NCBI GenBank assembly: GCA_026724425.1
Contig: JAIUCV010000646.1
Location: 372,001-436,000, forward strand
DNA length: 64,000 bases
Origin: Erythrophleum ivorense
Lineage: Eukaryota > Streptophyta > Magnoliopsida > Fabales > Fabaceae
Reading direction: 5' to 3'
The notes below the pieces were generated by a model. That model did no database searches and had not been told where the DNA came from. It saw nothing but the letters and a program-made list of their open reading frames with translations. The translations under genes were made by a program, and so were the position numbers. This document shows, piece by piece, positions 1 to 12,430 of this stretch (positions within the stretch are counted from its first letter, which is position 1; each line of letters starts with the position of its first letter).

Positions 1-1523
1 CTTACTTGCACATATTATGTATGATTGAATGGGAGATGAGCTATTGGGATTTTTTGAATCTCATCCCCTCCTCTCCAATGATCTAACAAGCTAGGTGGGC
101 TAAGTAATTATGGTGAAGGGAGCCAACAACCATGAAGAGCAAGGATTAACAAGCTTATGTATTATTTTATCCATTCTGGAACCATAATGATGGTTCATAA
201 TGTATATGATATTGTATATGTTCCAGGAACCTTGAGATATGTGTAAATATACTATTATGTGATGTTTAGATGTATGAAAATGATATATGACCCATAACAC
301 TTATTTTGAGTATGTAATGCCAAGGTGTGCAATATGGAACTTTGATGAAAGTATGCATAAGTGTGGGGTAAATAGCCAAAATGAGATACATGAGATTTAG
401 GACCATTTGGGCAACTCACTTACGTCTCAAATGTACTTTTAGACTTGTCCAAAAGGTGCCAAGACTAAGGGAAATCTATTTGGCAACTTTGGCACCCTAT
501 AAGGAGCCAAAATTGACTATTATGGAACTCTATATTGCTTTTTGGCCAAATGAGTTAGTCTTGATCTGATATTTGGCATGAAATTAGGTCTCTTTGAGAG
601 ATTTCTAGGAAGTTAAAGATCATAATTTTTGGAGGTTTACAAAATATTTGATGATTTTTCAAAGTTAGCAAAATTTATGGAAATGGTATGATGTACTATT
701 ACAATGGTCTGAAATGGTTTTCTATCACATGAGACTCAAATGATGTTCAATTGCCATGAAATTTTATACTGAGAAACTAGGAAATCAAAGTGACTTGTAC
801 CAACTAGAATCATCTCATTTGGAGGTCTAGAGAGGAAGATATAAATTTTTGAATTCCCTATCCAGTATCAGTAACCTTGCCTGACTAGAAGTATTATTCT
901 ATGAAATTCTAAGGTCTGGGCTTGATAAACTGATTTGTAGATATTTTTTCTCTCTATTTGACATCCATAGCTTTCTAGATTAGTATCATTTGCATGAATT
1001 AGATTTTTTTGAAATTAATTGCACATTTTTGAAGTTTATATCAGTAAACTGTGACAGTATTAGGACCCAGTCTGACCTCCAGATTATTTCGCATGTCAAA
1101 CGCTCTTTGTGTCAGATGTTATGACTTATACATATTTTTATCATGAATTAGATATCCTAAGATTTCCATAATGACCAAGATTTCATGATTTCTATTTTTT
1201 TAGATTTAGTTATAACTTTTCAAAGTTTTCCCAGAAATGAGGCCAATTCTAGCTGAGAATGAACACTCATTTTCCATATCTCTTTTCAGTTTCTATGATT
1301 TGTAGGCCATTTTTGTGATACAAATGAGTTGTTATAAGGTAATTAAATATGAGGGGGTATAGTATGAGCTCACATGGTCCACATGACACTGAAATAAATT
1401 TTTAGATATAACGAAACGTAAATAAAAGTTCAATTTTCATGCTTCTCCACGGGAATCATATATATGTTCCATGATAATTATACTATTCAAAGGCATGAGA
1501 TAAGTTAGAATTATGGTGTTACA
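1..1523 (+). mobile_element. Family C LTR, 3' part (Tekay/Del-like), cut by window edge
   Basis: This stretch matches the 3' 1.5 kb of the complete family C LTR at 54638-58520. It has the same block near 35-90 (gagatgagctattgggat) and the same terminal GTGTTACA ending at 1523. Its 5' half lies outside the window, so no TSD can be checked; the right flank starts TCTAC. The open frames in it (for example 381-569) are short, and matching frames in other copies differ, so I treat it as non-coding LTR. Assignment to Tekay/Del is an inference from the PBS-linked relative at 50609. Confidence 0.75.
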
Positions 1524-4510
1524 TCTACTATGATGCCAAGATTGCTTTTCTTTATGTGGAATTCTCATTGCTTCCAAAGATTGATCCATGTTGGATATTT
1601 GAAGAATTTTGAAGGCCCAAAGTGGCTAGCAACGATTAAATAGTGTTTGGATAATTGAAAAAAAAATTGATCCTCTCTTGATACTTGGATTATTAGCATA
1701 AATATTTGTTAAAGACTTTCCATCCCAAATGTTCCATGATTTGAGTGAAGGAAATGAACATCACTCCTGGCTCAATTGAGGTGATTAGGGGTGACTCCTC
1801 ATATTTGGGAAGGCCAAGAATGCCTTGTATCCTAGGCATAGTTTGCTTGTGAGACATGCATTTGCATTTTAATTTGGTTTTTCCTCTTCTGTATTTTGGT
1901 AATTGAACTCGGGGCATATAATTAATTTTGAATCTAACCCTTCTTCACATCAATTAAATCTTTTCATAAGAAGTTTTGGACATTATATTTTTAGGTTTTT
2001 GGTCATTTGAGAAAGACATGTAAGGAAATAAATTATGTCAACATAGTTGATGAAATGAGAGGATGGATAAAGGGGGAGAATAGAAACATATGACCATTAT
2101 ATTGACAAAGTTCAATAAAATAAGGTCCAATGGGAAGAATCAACTTCTATTAGCTTTAGATTTTAGCTATACAAGAGGATATCGACCAAACAAGCATTAA
2201 CTGATTATGATAGGAAAAGCAATTTCTTTGAGAGTTCAATCACCAATAAATCCCCATGAAATCCTATTTCTTGTGTTCTTCTACACCTTGTTTATGAAAG
2301 AGATTGCAACTTTTATGGAATGTCCCATTGCCCTAGGATTAAGTTTACAACTTTCATTTGGTCAATACCACTTTGGGAATGGAAATTAGAGACTATTGAA
2401 GGAAATATCCGACTCTTGTGAAAGCTAATCAAGTGAAAGTTAGGCAAAGTACAAGTGTTTTAATTGAGACAAATGACAAGTGTCTTAATGGAGATAGTTT
2501 ATGGTTTTCAAAATGGTCAAGCTCAATGAATTTTGAGATGGATGGCTTGAATTTCTTTGAAGTGGAGAAGATAGAGATGGACAATAGTCATAAGTTGAAG
2601 GATATAGTGGTATGAAAGGTTAGGAAGCAATAACTAACTTTATTAAGACCTTTGATGGCTTCCTTTTGCCTAATCAAGTGACACACATTTTCTCTTTGCT
2701 CTTATACCTCAGTTTCTCATCTTGGCTATTCATGAGTGTAGCTTCTTATTTGAATTTTTAGATTAAGTTAATCTTTCCATTACAAAAGACCAAGAATCCT
2801 ATATCTTATAAATTTAAGGATTTTTTTTAACATGGAATGCCTTATGACAATGAATGAATGTGATTTTATTATGTTGTTTGACCTAAAAACTAATGGGTGC
2901 TTTGATTTTGGCATGAAGGTCCTTCAAGACAAGGGATCCTTATTTTCTTTTGGGAATCTACTACCCTTATAAGGTAGATTAAGACTACCAATTGATTTAA
3001 GAGGAAGACTAGACCTTTCCCATTTACATTTATGGTAACAATTTTTATCATTGAACTTTTATTTTCCTCAGATGCTTATTGCATATAGGGATAAATAAAG
3101 TTGACAAATCATCCTAAGGAAACAAGCTAAATTCCACATGGATGATGTCTATGGGAAAGTCTAACCAATCTAGATTTTCTTTGACAAAGGTAGAGTCATT
3201 TTCAGATCCTCCAACTTCCTTCGGGATTGTATGGTTTCACGATAAGGAATGAGGTTAACAAGATTAACTCTCAAAGAGTTTTAATTCCTTTATGGGCAAT
3301 TCAAATTAGACTCTCAACTAGCTTGACTCTTACAGTCAACTTGACCTTTGTTTATTCCTAGCATCAAACTAGGGACATTATGTCGCAACTTATTATTTTT
3401 GTGGACATTATTTAAGATGTCTTTTATAGTTAGTTAGCAGATTATTAGTGTTTGTTGATTTTTTTTATTTACATTCCGATAGGAGCCTATTGATCTCTAG
3501 GGAGTTGTAGCTCATGACTCAGTTTGAGAAGGGACAATTTCTACACAATTGATGTTTAGAACTTTGGCTTTGATGGTATTTGATAAAAACAAGTTAATCA
3601 AATGATCAACCGATATATAATGAACTTGATATTGTGTACTAGCGCATACACTATTGAGAATAATGTCTTGATTTAAGAAAAGGAGAAAAATTTTGTACTT
3701 TCTCTTGAGAAACTTATTGTTTCATGGAAGAAAAAGTAGTTGGCAATTAAACTGAGAGAAATATGTCTTTCTACACAATCGATGCCCTAAAAAACAATTC
3801 CAATCTCTAACTAAGACATAATACTCAATTATTGATGCTTCAAAGCTTATGGATATTATGATTCCCTAAAATTTTGAAAGTATTCCTTCTCTATGAGAAA
3901 TTGATTATTTTGTAGGGATGGAATTTAAAAAAAAAAAAGAAAGAATTTTTTTTAATAAAATAGGATTGCGCATCCTTTATTATTTTACCTTGTCTCTTTT
4001 TATTTATGCAAGTGTATAATGAAAATAAATGTATACTAAAGGTTTCCCCTATTGAGGGGTTATGATGAATGTGGTTATGGTCCTTTCGAGATTAGAAACC
4101 CTCTAAACAACGGTTAGTTTAGTTAATGCATACCTTCATCATGGTTAATGTATGTCTAACTATGCTATAACATCTCATTAATAGTTCAGTAAACAGCGAC
4201 AATGCATCACTTTCCCTACGAGTTTTATTAAATGCAAGAATGTGACGAGGAAATGGTTAAAAATGCCCTCCTTTGTCCTGATATGGGTAGACCCTAAGTT
4301 GAGATCACTAGTTTGCAAAAGTTTAGCTCTAACTATCTATGAGGTATCTATGGCTTAACTATCAGTGCATGTTTCCAAGGTAGGTCTATGACTCCTAAAA
4401 CATTCATCCCCAAATTTCCCCCGCCATGAGGTAAGGATCTCACTATATAAATTTGACTTTAAGAGGAAAAATATCCTACACAAGTCAAACCCATATAACA
4501 AGGCACAATT
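1524..4510. other. Unassigned 3 kb, possibly leader/internal region of the minus-strand Tat/Ogre-like element
   Basis: No long frame and no recognisable domain was found on either strand; the longest frames are 60-75 codons (for example minus 1693-1917). It contains AT-rich runs, including a poly-A/poly-T stretch near 3930-3955. Because solo LTR A1 (4511-6119) carries a matching TSD, the DNA left of 4510 was once continuous with 6125 onward. That makes it part of the internal region that follows the minus-strand PBS at 6605-6624. That identity is inference only. Confidence 0.3.
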
Positions 4511-5435
4511 TGTTAGAGATTGTGCCCTAGGCCAATCATTTGTAAACATTATGCTTCATTAATAATAAAAGTTTTTCTGTTACAATTATTATACTTGCAT
4601 GTTTCTATAATAATTATATCCTTGAATAAATTATATTAGTTATCCAAATATCTTTAGTCGATCATCATTGTGAGAATGATGATAAATTAAGATGAGTATG
4701 ATTTTGATTGATGGTTATGTGTTAATCATGTATGGAGATACAAATTAAAATCATAGGCGCCTGTTGGGAACAGGGTGCTGGATCGACCCGTCATGAGGTA
4801 GCTTCACGGATTAGGTCATAAGCGTACCTCATATATAACCGTGTCACTAATCTCTCATACCTGAGATCATCATAGATTCCAACATAAAGGACACTGTGCT
4901 TTGGCATTGTCAAAAGCCACCTTTGACCTGGTGATCATAAAGGCTATTGTCGAGCATAGTGAATTTCATGTAGGGGATGATGAGTGGTCAAGATGGACTT
5001 TGTCCCTCTAGTTAACGAAGAGATATCTTTGGTCCCCTCAATGAGTGAGACTGAGAAATGCATGATCATGCTTGGATGGAAGGATTTTCTATTCGTTCTG
5101 TCAGTCTCCACGTAAATCGAGAAACTAATAATCGAATAAGATAAGGATGACATTTCTATGCCTCATGCTCGATCAAGATATCGTGTGATAAAAGGGATGT
5201 GACAGGGTTATACGATAGGTTGTATCGGATCACCAAACTCTATGTGATTTGGATAGTCACTATGTCTTGCTAGAGGCTGCTGGTGACTTGTGGGTGCAAT
5301 AATGTTGTTGGCCCACTACCAATATCATATAGGCCTACAGGATCGCACACAAGAATGAATCAACTTGAACAAGAATGTCCAAATTCATTGAAACTAGAAT
5401 TGTGTCTAGATTCGATGAATGTTATGCTTAATTAG

Positions 5436-5600
5436 GGTGAGATAATTATATATATATAATATGTTATATATATGTAATTAATTCGGAATATAAGTATATA
5501 TATTATTTGATATATATATAATATATTTCATATATATATATAGAAATTCGAAATATATATATTTATATTCGATATAAAATATATATTGTATTATATATTT
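5436..5600. repeat. TA-rich microsatellite inside A1
   Basis: Runs of TATATATA interrupted by short ATTCGA-like and ATTTCA-like spacers. Copy A2 has a shorter version near 41140-41235, so the tract changed length after the two copies separated. Confidence 0.85.
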
Positions 5601-5733
5601 CAATATATATATTTATTTATAAATGAATTAGTTCAAATTGACTTTATGAGATAAATTGAAATTTTGTTTAAGATTAATTTGGATTAATTTAAATAATGTA
5701 TTTAAATTAATTAATTTAATCTAAATATACCTT

Positions 5734-5740
5734 TATAAAA
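5734..5740 (+). promoter_or_regulatory. TATA box of LTR A1
   Basis: TATAAAA followed by GGAGAGGTAGGC. The same block is present in A2 at about 41360-41380, just before the nested insertion. It fits an LTR core promoter; activity is not known. Confidence 0.55.
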
Positions 5741-6124
5741 GGAGAGGTAGGCTAGGGTTTAGAAACACAAAAAAGGGGTCAGATTTCTAAAAACCCTAAG
5801 CCATCACCCTAGAGAGAGAGAGCGGCCATACACCTAGAGAGAGAAAGTATACGGACGCCTAGAGAGAGAAGATCGTCTTCTCATCTATTCGCGTACGGAA
5901 GTGGTGAACGAAGGTGCTAGCACGCATTTCAAGTTGCTAGATCATTCGTGTGGATACTAGTAGAGGGAGCTGCACATAGACGTCAGTTCCAGAGATCCAA
6001 AAGGACAAAGCGCACTACAAAGGTAATATTTTTATTTCATACTCAATTTAATCAAGTCAACGGATCTATGGGAAGAAACAAATTAAAATTTTCGCTGCGT
6101 GTACAGTTTGTTTCTTTCACAATT

Positions 6125-6604
6125 TAGGTGAGGTCTTCATGATAGTCTTAGGAAGCACAAGGCTTCACAGGGAAATCAATATAAACCTCCACTAACCTAA
6201 GGTGTATTAAGACCCAGGTATAGAGCCTATAATGTGTGTGATGTAATTGTATAATAGCGACGTGTGTAAGAAGAGCATTTACCTTCTTATTCTATAGACT
6301 ACCCAACCCTTATCTACTAGGCAGATTGGTAGAGCAATAAAAGCAGAGAGGTATAGATACAAAAGAAGTAAAGTATATACAAATATGGTTATCTACCTTA
6401 AGGTTTTATTCCACAGGTTATCTATCTTAACACATGTTATATATACAATCAAAGAAATAAAACAGATGAAGCAAGCATGTAAACGGCATGCTATCTACCC
6501 TAATCATGTGAGGCAAACAACAAACAAAAGGGAGAACCAAAATAAAAGGATGGCCATAACATTTTTGCACAACTAACCTAAATTGGGCTGGACTCTCAAA
6601 TTAT
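6125..6604 (-). mobile_element. Leader fragment of minus-strand Tat/Ogre-like element
   Basis: This lies between the PBS (6605-6624) and the A1 insertion point, so on the minus strand it is the start of the element's internal region. No credible frame is present; 63 codons at 6385-6576 on the plus strand show no family features. The rest of the element to the left cannot be identified by protein homology. Confidence 0.45.
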
Positions 6605-6624
6605 CCCCAGTGGAGTCGCCAAAC
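6605..6624 (-). promoter_or_regulatory. Primer-binding site next to giant LTR
   Basis: On the minus strand the bases directly after the LTR end read GTTTGGCGACTCCACTGGGG. A TGGCGACTC-type PBS next to a multi-kilobase LTR is, from memory, usual in Ogre/Tat-lineage plant gypsy elements. The matching tRNA was not verified. Confidence 0.6.
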
Positions 6625-9600
6625 TGTCACACCAAAAAATGCGACTGTGTGATGCTTAACCGAAATCAAAATTAAGGTAGGAGTCGTCACCAAAATTTTA
6701 TTTTTTTAAAAAGAAAAAATTTTGGAAAAACCTTTTTAGTTTGAAAAGTGGTTTACGGACCAGAAAATGAATTCGGGAGTCAATTGTGAGTGGGGAAGGT
6801 GTTAGGCATCCCACTATACCCGTTACTAAGAACGGTTACCCTAAGTCAGTTGTGCAATGTTAAAATGGCCTTGATTCTATTTTAATTTTCTCTAACAAAT
6901 TACATGCAAAATAAGAAAAAAAGAAATTAAAGAAATGAAATTAAGAGTAAAAAGAAGGAAAAGAAATTAAAGAAATAACATTAAAAGAAAATGTTTATTT
7001 ATAAGGGCGGACTTGACCTAAGATGAGAGCCTAGAGCCTACGTACCCTCTGAGAGTGATCAAAGTCCACATAGTTCGAATATAAAATTGTGTTGATTGAT
7101 GTTTTGTTCTTCTTTTTTTCTTTGTTTTATGTTTTTGTTTTGTTTTTATTTTTTATTTTGAATTTTTTTTATTATTATCATAATTATTTTTTGTGTGAAA
7201 AGAGAAAAAGGATAAAAATTACTTTTACTTTTAGCAAATAAAATGGATTTAGAATTAATTGATGTGTTTTAGTTCGCTAAAGATAAAATTAATATTATTT
7301 CTTTACTATTCCCTCACTTTTAACTTTTGTCCTTTCTTATTTTAATTTTTTATTAATGATTCTTTGTTTTTAATTTTTGTTTTAATTTTTGCTAATTTTG
7401 ATGTTTAATTTCTTTGTTTTGATTATTTTTGTTTTTTTAATTTTTGATTATTTTTTATGCTTTTTAAATTTTTTATTTTTTTGGTTGTTACTTTTGATTT
7501 TTACCGCTTTTTTTTTTACTTTACCTTTTTTTGACTTTTGATAAATTTTGAATTAGTTGTCTTAAATTTTTCTTTTAATTTTTTTTAATGATTACTCTTG
7601 ATTATTGATTTAATTTTTGGATATGCTCCTTAATTTTTTGTTAGTTGAGAGGCTTTTCTTTTCTCTTTTTTTTTCTTCTTTTGATTTTTTGATTTTTAGT
7701 TAATTTACTTATCTTTTTTTTATTTTCTCAATTTTTTTTACTTTGGTTTTTTTATTTTTGATTTCCTTTAATTTTTTTAGTTCTTATATATATTTTTTTG
7801 CTTTTCTTTTAATTTAAGTAAAAACAAGTTCTTCCCTTTCTTTTCTTCCCCCTTTTTAGGGTGTTAATTTTGATATTTGAAATAAGATTTTAAGTTGGAA
7901 GAAAGAAGGAAAAAAAAGGCTTTTTGATATCTTTTGCTTGGTTTTTTCTTCTTTTTTTCTTATTCTAAAACCTCCCTCTTTTTTATTTGAAAAGAGAATC
8001 TTTTTATTTTTTAATATCATTTTGTTGTTGTTTGTTTTTTTCCCTATCAATTTCATTATATCCTTTTATTTGAAATCAAACTCTACTTGTTGTAGGCCAT
8101 TGAAATCCAAAATTTATTAAAACATAATTATAAAACTCAATAAAGATTAAGGAGGCTTATTGCCACACATACCCTTGAATTGATTCATATGCGTCTGAGG
8201 GGACAATAAATCCCACACGACAATTCTAAAAATGAAATAAAATAAAACTAAAAAATGAAAATAACAAAATAGATATATGGACATCCAAATATTTGGGTTG
8301 TGTGCGCTTGTGTAGCCGATTGAATATCATATTCATATGAATTTCAAGTATGGAGAGGAAGACAAAATAAAATAAAAATAAAGCATGCAAAATACAAAAC
8401 CAATTTGTCTTCGTGAGCGTGAATTCATCTCTCAGCTTCGTTATGCTTCCCAAGTCTTTTGTATTTGGAACCCTTGCCATGCTATCCCTTTTTCTATATA
8501 AATTCCCCAAGGTGATTTACATGATTGATGAAGTTCCTTCTTCCTCGTCTTTAGTCATTTGTCCAAGGATTTTGCATACATTCTCTCTCCAGCAATTTTC
8601 ACAGCCAATGGTGCAAATGCAACAAAGGAAAAGCATGAAGCAGAAGTAGTTCAGGGGCAAATATCAATCCAAAATTCAAACTGAAAATCAACTTAAATTT
8701 CATACAAGACTTGCATCTTTATTTTGGCTTCAATCAATCACATTTTCAAAGACCATAACAGGTCAAAGACACAAACAGTGATCACATCTGACTTTCCTAT
8801 ATTGATTATTGAATCAAACCATCTCAAGATTATCAAATCACTAAGCACATGTTCAAATCATGAAAACATGTTCAAATCATTTTTTATTTTTTATTTTTTT
8901 AATTTTTGAAACTAAAACAAAGGTCAAATCATGCGATAAAGCCCATTAAGAGTTCATTAAAATTCCACATGTGCAGAGTAAAACCTTTAAGATTTATTGA
9001 GACTTGGTCAGAACGAGATACCACAAAAGCAAGATCTAATGCAAAAATCCTGAACAGAAATTTGGTCACGTGATTTGATACAGAAAAGCATGTGTAGAAA
9101 ATTGGTCACATGTAGCACTTTATCGTCCAAGATAGAATCATGAGTTGTGGAGCCATTAAACACAAGATCCTTATGCAGAAATATAGTCGAACAGAATCCA
9201 ACACTGTACAATAGCAAGATACAAACTTTTGTGTAGGAACTCATCCATACATAGTGCATTTATATGCAAAACAGAATAATAAAAGAAACCTATGGCAACA
9301 TGACACAGAATTTTGCGCAAAGCTCATTCGTGTGAATTACACCTTTTTTGTGAAACAAAATTGAAGATTAGGTGATAGTAAAGCATAGAATTTAGCGCAG
9401 AAGCTCATGCAATATGCAGTATTTACAAACGTGAAACCAGAACCAGAGACTTCGTAACAATAAAACATAGTGTTATGCAGAAACTCATATAGAATCCAGT
9501 ATACAAAGCGAAGACCCTATGAACCAAACCCATCAAAACTGATAAAGCTCTTTAACAATACCACCATTTCTAACAACTCAAAATGTAAAGATTATGTTGC

Positions 9601-11003
9601 TACACAGTCCACCAGCCTTTTGCTAAAAAAAAAATCAAACTAAGACTTTCATCAAAAATAATAATTCAAAATACAGGTCCATCCATTGCAAAATAATAGT
9701 AGCTGAATGATCGAAGCTACATTAGTATGGCCCTAATAGATTTAACAGATCAGATTATTAACATAGCAACCACCATTAATGGAAATATAATAATAAAAAG
9801 CCTATGCCTATTTCAGACTCTTCTCTACTGCGCATACTTAAAGACATGTATAGAACATGGCTTTTTGACCTCTGTCCATAGCTACCCAATGCAAGAATGC
9901 TACTTAATCCCCCAGTCCCATTGCAAACCATCAACAATCACAAGGAGATTTCATTAATAAAGAAAGTAAACTAGAAATCATGACTTACCTATAGGGATTT
10001 CAAAGGAAGCTTCTCAGTCTCTGTCTTCACTCCCGATTCTTGCTTCTCGAGTCTCGGCTCTCTCGATCTTGTGCTCCTCCATTTCTCCTCCATGCTCTCT
10101 CCCTTGATTTTTTAGTCCCCCCTTATTTTCTTGCTTTCTGCTTTTTCAACTCTCTCCAATCTCTTCCCCTTAATCTTTCATCCACTCTCCAACTCAAGAT
10201 CAACCCAGAAGCCCCATGCCTCTCTCTGTTATTCTTTCCCTCAATCTCAGCTCTCTCTTTTTTTTCATTCTCACTTTTTTTTAAATCCCCTCGAATCTTT
10301 TTTCCTCTTTCTTTCTCTGATGCTTCCTTTTTCCTCATCAATCTGCGCCTCCCTTCTCCCCTTCCATTTTCACGTTAGTCCTTCTCTGCCTCTGATGGTG
10401 AAGGGGACATCAGGAGGAGGTCAACTCCTCGAGCCCCGCTCTATTCAAAGCTTCTAATACGCTGGACAATTCTTTCTATTTTCATGCTCTGTTCTCTTCG
10501 TCCCTCCTCTCTGTTTTGCATTTCCTTTTTATGTTCAATTCTCTCCGTTCCCTCCAGAGTCGTGCCTCTATGTATGCTGCCTCTCTCTTCTGCCAGAGCC
10601 TTGCCAGGGAAAGGGGAATTGGGCTAGGGTTTAGTAAAATGGGCCTAAGCTGGGAAAAGGATTTGGGCTTCAGATTGGCCCTTTTTGTTTTTGTTTCTTT
10701 TTTTTAAAAGTCCTACTTCTCTTTTCCTTTTTTTTTTTGTTTTGCTTAAGTTTCTAAAATTGGGTTAGTAAGCCTGTGTAGAATTTGCAACTGGAAGATT
10801 CTACATTTGCTTCTTCTTTTTTATTTTTGATTTTTCCTTTTTCCTTTTTTTATTATTTTCTAAAACTTTGGGCTTTTTCTTTTTTTTTGGCTTCTTAATA
10901 TTTTTTTTTTGAATAATCTTTCATTATTTTTCATTATTTATATTTTTTCTTCTTTAATTTTGTTATTATTTTTTTAGTTTGCCTGGACAAAATACGGTGT
11001 TCA
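6625..11003 (-). mobile_element. Giant 5' LTR of a Tat/Ogre-like gypsy element
   Basis: On the minus strand the LTR starts TGAACACCGTATTTTGTCC at 11003 and ends GGTGTGACA at 6625, giving TG...CA ends and about 4.4 kb. It is followed directly by a PBS. LTRs of several kilobases with this start are typical of the Ogre/Tat group as I recall it. The body is low-complexity: a T-rich block (7080-8060), then a CT-rich block near 10020-10720. Small frames in both blocks are compositional. The right neighbour is an Athila-like gag, so one element interrupts or truncates the other; no TSD could be established. No second LTR is seen in the window. Confidence 0.6.
7080..8060. repeat. T-rich low-complexity tract within the giant LTR
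   Basis: Nearly 1 kb dominated by T runs with TTTTGATTTTT-like words on the plus strand, hence A-rich in the LTR's own sense. No unit periodicity was noticed. Frames across it (7856-8056, 7938-8120) are Phe/Lys-rich artefacts. Confidence 0.8.
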
Positions 11004-11785
11004 CCCACTCATATGGATCAACAAAGAATAGAAAATAAACTTGAGGAGTTAGCTTCCATGGTTAGACAATTAGCGCTCAGGCAAAGACAATCTCAATAAC
11101 TCTCTGTACCTCTATATGGCATTTGTTCGTTAACCACACATGCCACATATCAGTGTCCCCAATTGCGAGATAATATAGAATCATGTGCTAGCATCTTCCC
11201 TGGTAGACCTTTACAGCAGCAAAAAAATAGATACGACCCTTATGCAGCAACATACAATTCTAGATGGAAAGATCATCTGAATTTGAGATATGGCAGTGGA
11301 TCTAACCAACAACAGTAGCAACAAAAATTCAATATCCCTAGCCTAAACAATTAACAACCTATGAGACAACCCATGCAATAGATGAATAAGTCAGAACCAA
11401 GTCTAGAAGATATAGTAAAGTAGTTAGCAACAAATATAGTCCAATTTCAATAGCAAATAGAGCAACAATCCAGAGTTTGGAGGCCTAGATTGGCCAACTT
11501 GCAACAAATATTAATGAGTTGATAAGTCAAGGTTCTGGCCAATTACCCTCATATCCCATGACTAACCCAGGGGGTAATATTAGTGCAATAACTTTGAGGA
11601 GAGGTAAGCAAGTGAATGAAACCATTACACCTTCAATAGAAGTGCTACGAGAGAAAGAAAGTGACAGAGAACAACAGCCCCCATTAGTCCAAAACAAGAA
11701 CATCGTAGAAAAGGGAGAGAATTCCACCAAACCCCTTCTATTCCCCAACTGAATTACATAGTCCAAGAAAATCACAGAGGCTGAA

Positions 11786-12430
11786 TTGGATAGGGAAATT
11801 ATAGAGACATTCAGAAAAGTGGAAGTAAATATCCCTCTCTTAGAAGCAATCAAACAAATTCCAAAATATGCAAAGTTTCTTAAAGAGCTCTACGCACATA
11901 AGAGGAAGTTGAAAGGGAATGAGAAAGTCAGTATGGGGAGAAATGTATTAGTTTTGATTAAACCAACTATCCTCACTAAATGCAAAGATCCTGGCACATT
12001 CACCATTCCTTACACAATAGGGAATATGCAGTTCAATAATGCTATGTTAGATTTAGGAACTTCCATTAATGTAAAGCCTAAGTCTGTGTATTCCTCTTTG
12101 CAGATTGGAGAATTGAAACTAATGGGAGTGGTTATTCAGTTAGTAAACAGAAGCATAGCTTACCCTGCAGGAGTGCTTGAAGACATTCTAGTAAGGGTAA
12201 AAGATTTATTTTTTCCTGTTGATTTTTATGTTCTTAATATGGGGGATGCTAATATACATGGACATACACCACTGATTCTAGGTAGACCATTCTTGAAAAT
12301 GGCTAAAACAATAATCAATGTGCATGATGGTACTTTATCAATGGAATTTAGTGGTGAGGTTGTTCATTTTAATATTCTTGATGCCAGAAATACCCTTCAA
12401 AAGAACATTCCATGTTGCATGCAAATATGA
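11786..12430 (+). pseudogene. Athila-like retropepsin segment
   Basis: The longest surviving frame of the Athila-like remnant, 214 codons. Residues 70-135 form the retropepsin core: a FTIPYTIGN strand, the catalytic box DLGTS (89-93), and ILGRPF near 165-170, which matches the family's flap-to-C-terminal ILGRPFL motif. In this lineage DLG commonly replaces the DSG of other proteases, so the box itself is not evidence of inactivation. Upstream residues 1-60 are the spacer with a KYAKFLKEL segment, which is common in Athila-type polyproteins. Flanking frames are offset by indels, so it is not expected to be expressed as part of a polyprotein. Confidence 0.8.

Larger units (their letters stand above)
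4511..6119 (+). mobile_element. Family A solo LTR, copy A1
   Basis: The element begins TGTTAGAGATTGTG and ends TTTGTTTCTTTCA. It is flanked by the direct repeat CAATT at 4506-4510 and 6120-6124, as expected for LTR element integration. No gag-pol or second LTR is present, so it is read as a solo LTR of about 1.6 kb. A TATAAAA box at 5734-5740 precedes a run of GAGAGAGA-type repeats, giving plus orientation. The second copy, A2 (40199-48923), shares both termini and the TATA region. The family is not classified; the short TG...CA ends fit any LTR superfamily. Confidence 0.8.

Noticed and set aside
5436..5600. TA tract as a replication origin or MITE
   Set aside because: It lies inside solo LTR A1, which has its own TSD; the tract has no inverted ends or TSD of its own.
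10040..10457. Overlapping plus and minus frames of 72-112 codons (Ser/Leu/Phe-rich)
   Set aside because: They lie in the CT-rich block of the giant LTR; composition alone keeps the frames open and no domain or conserved motif is seen.
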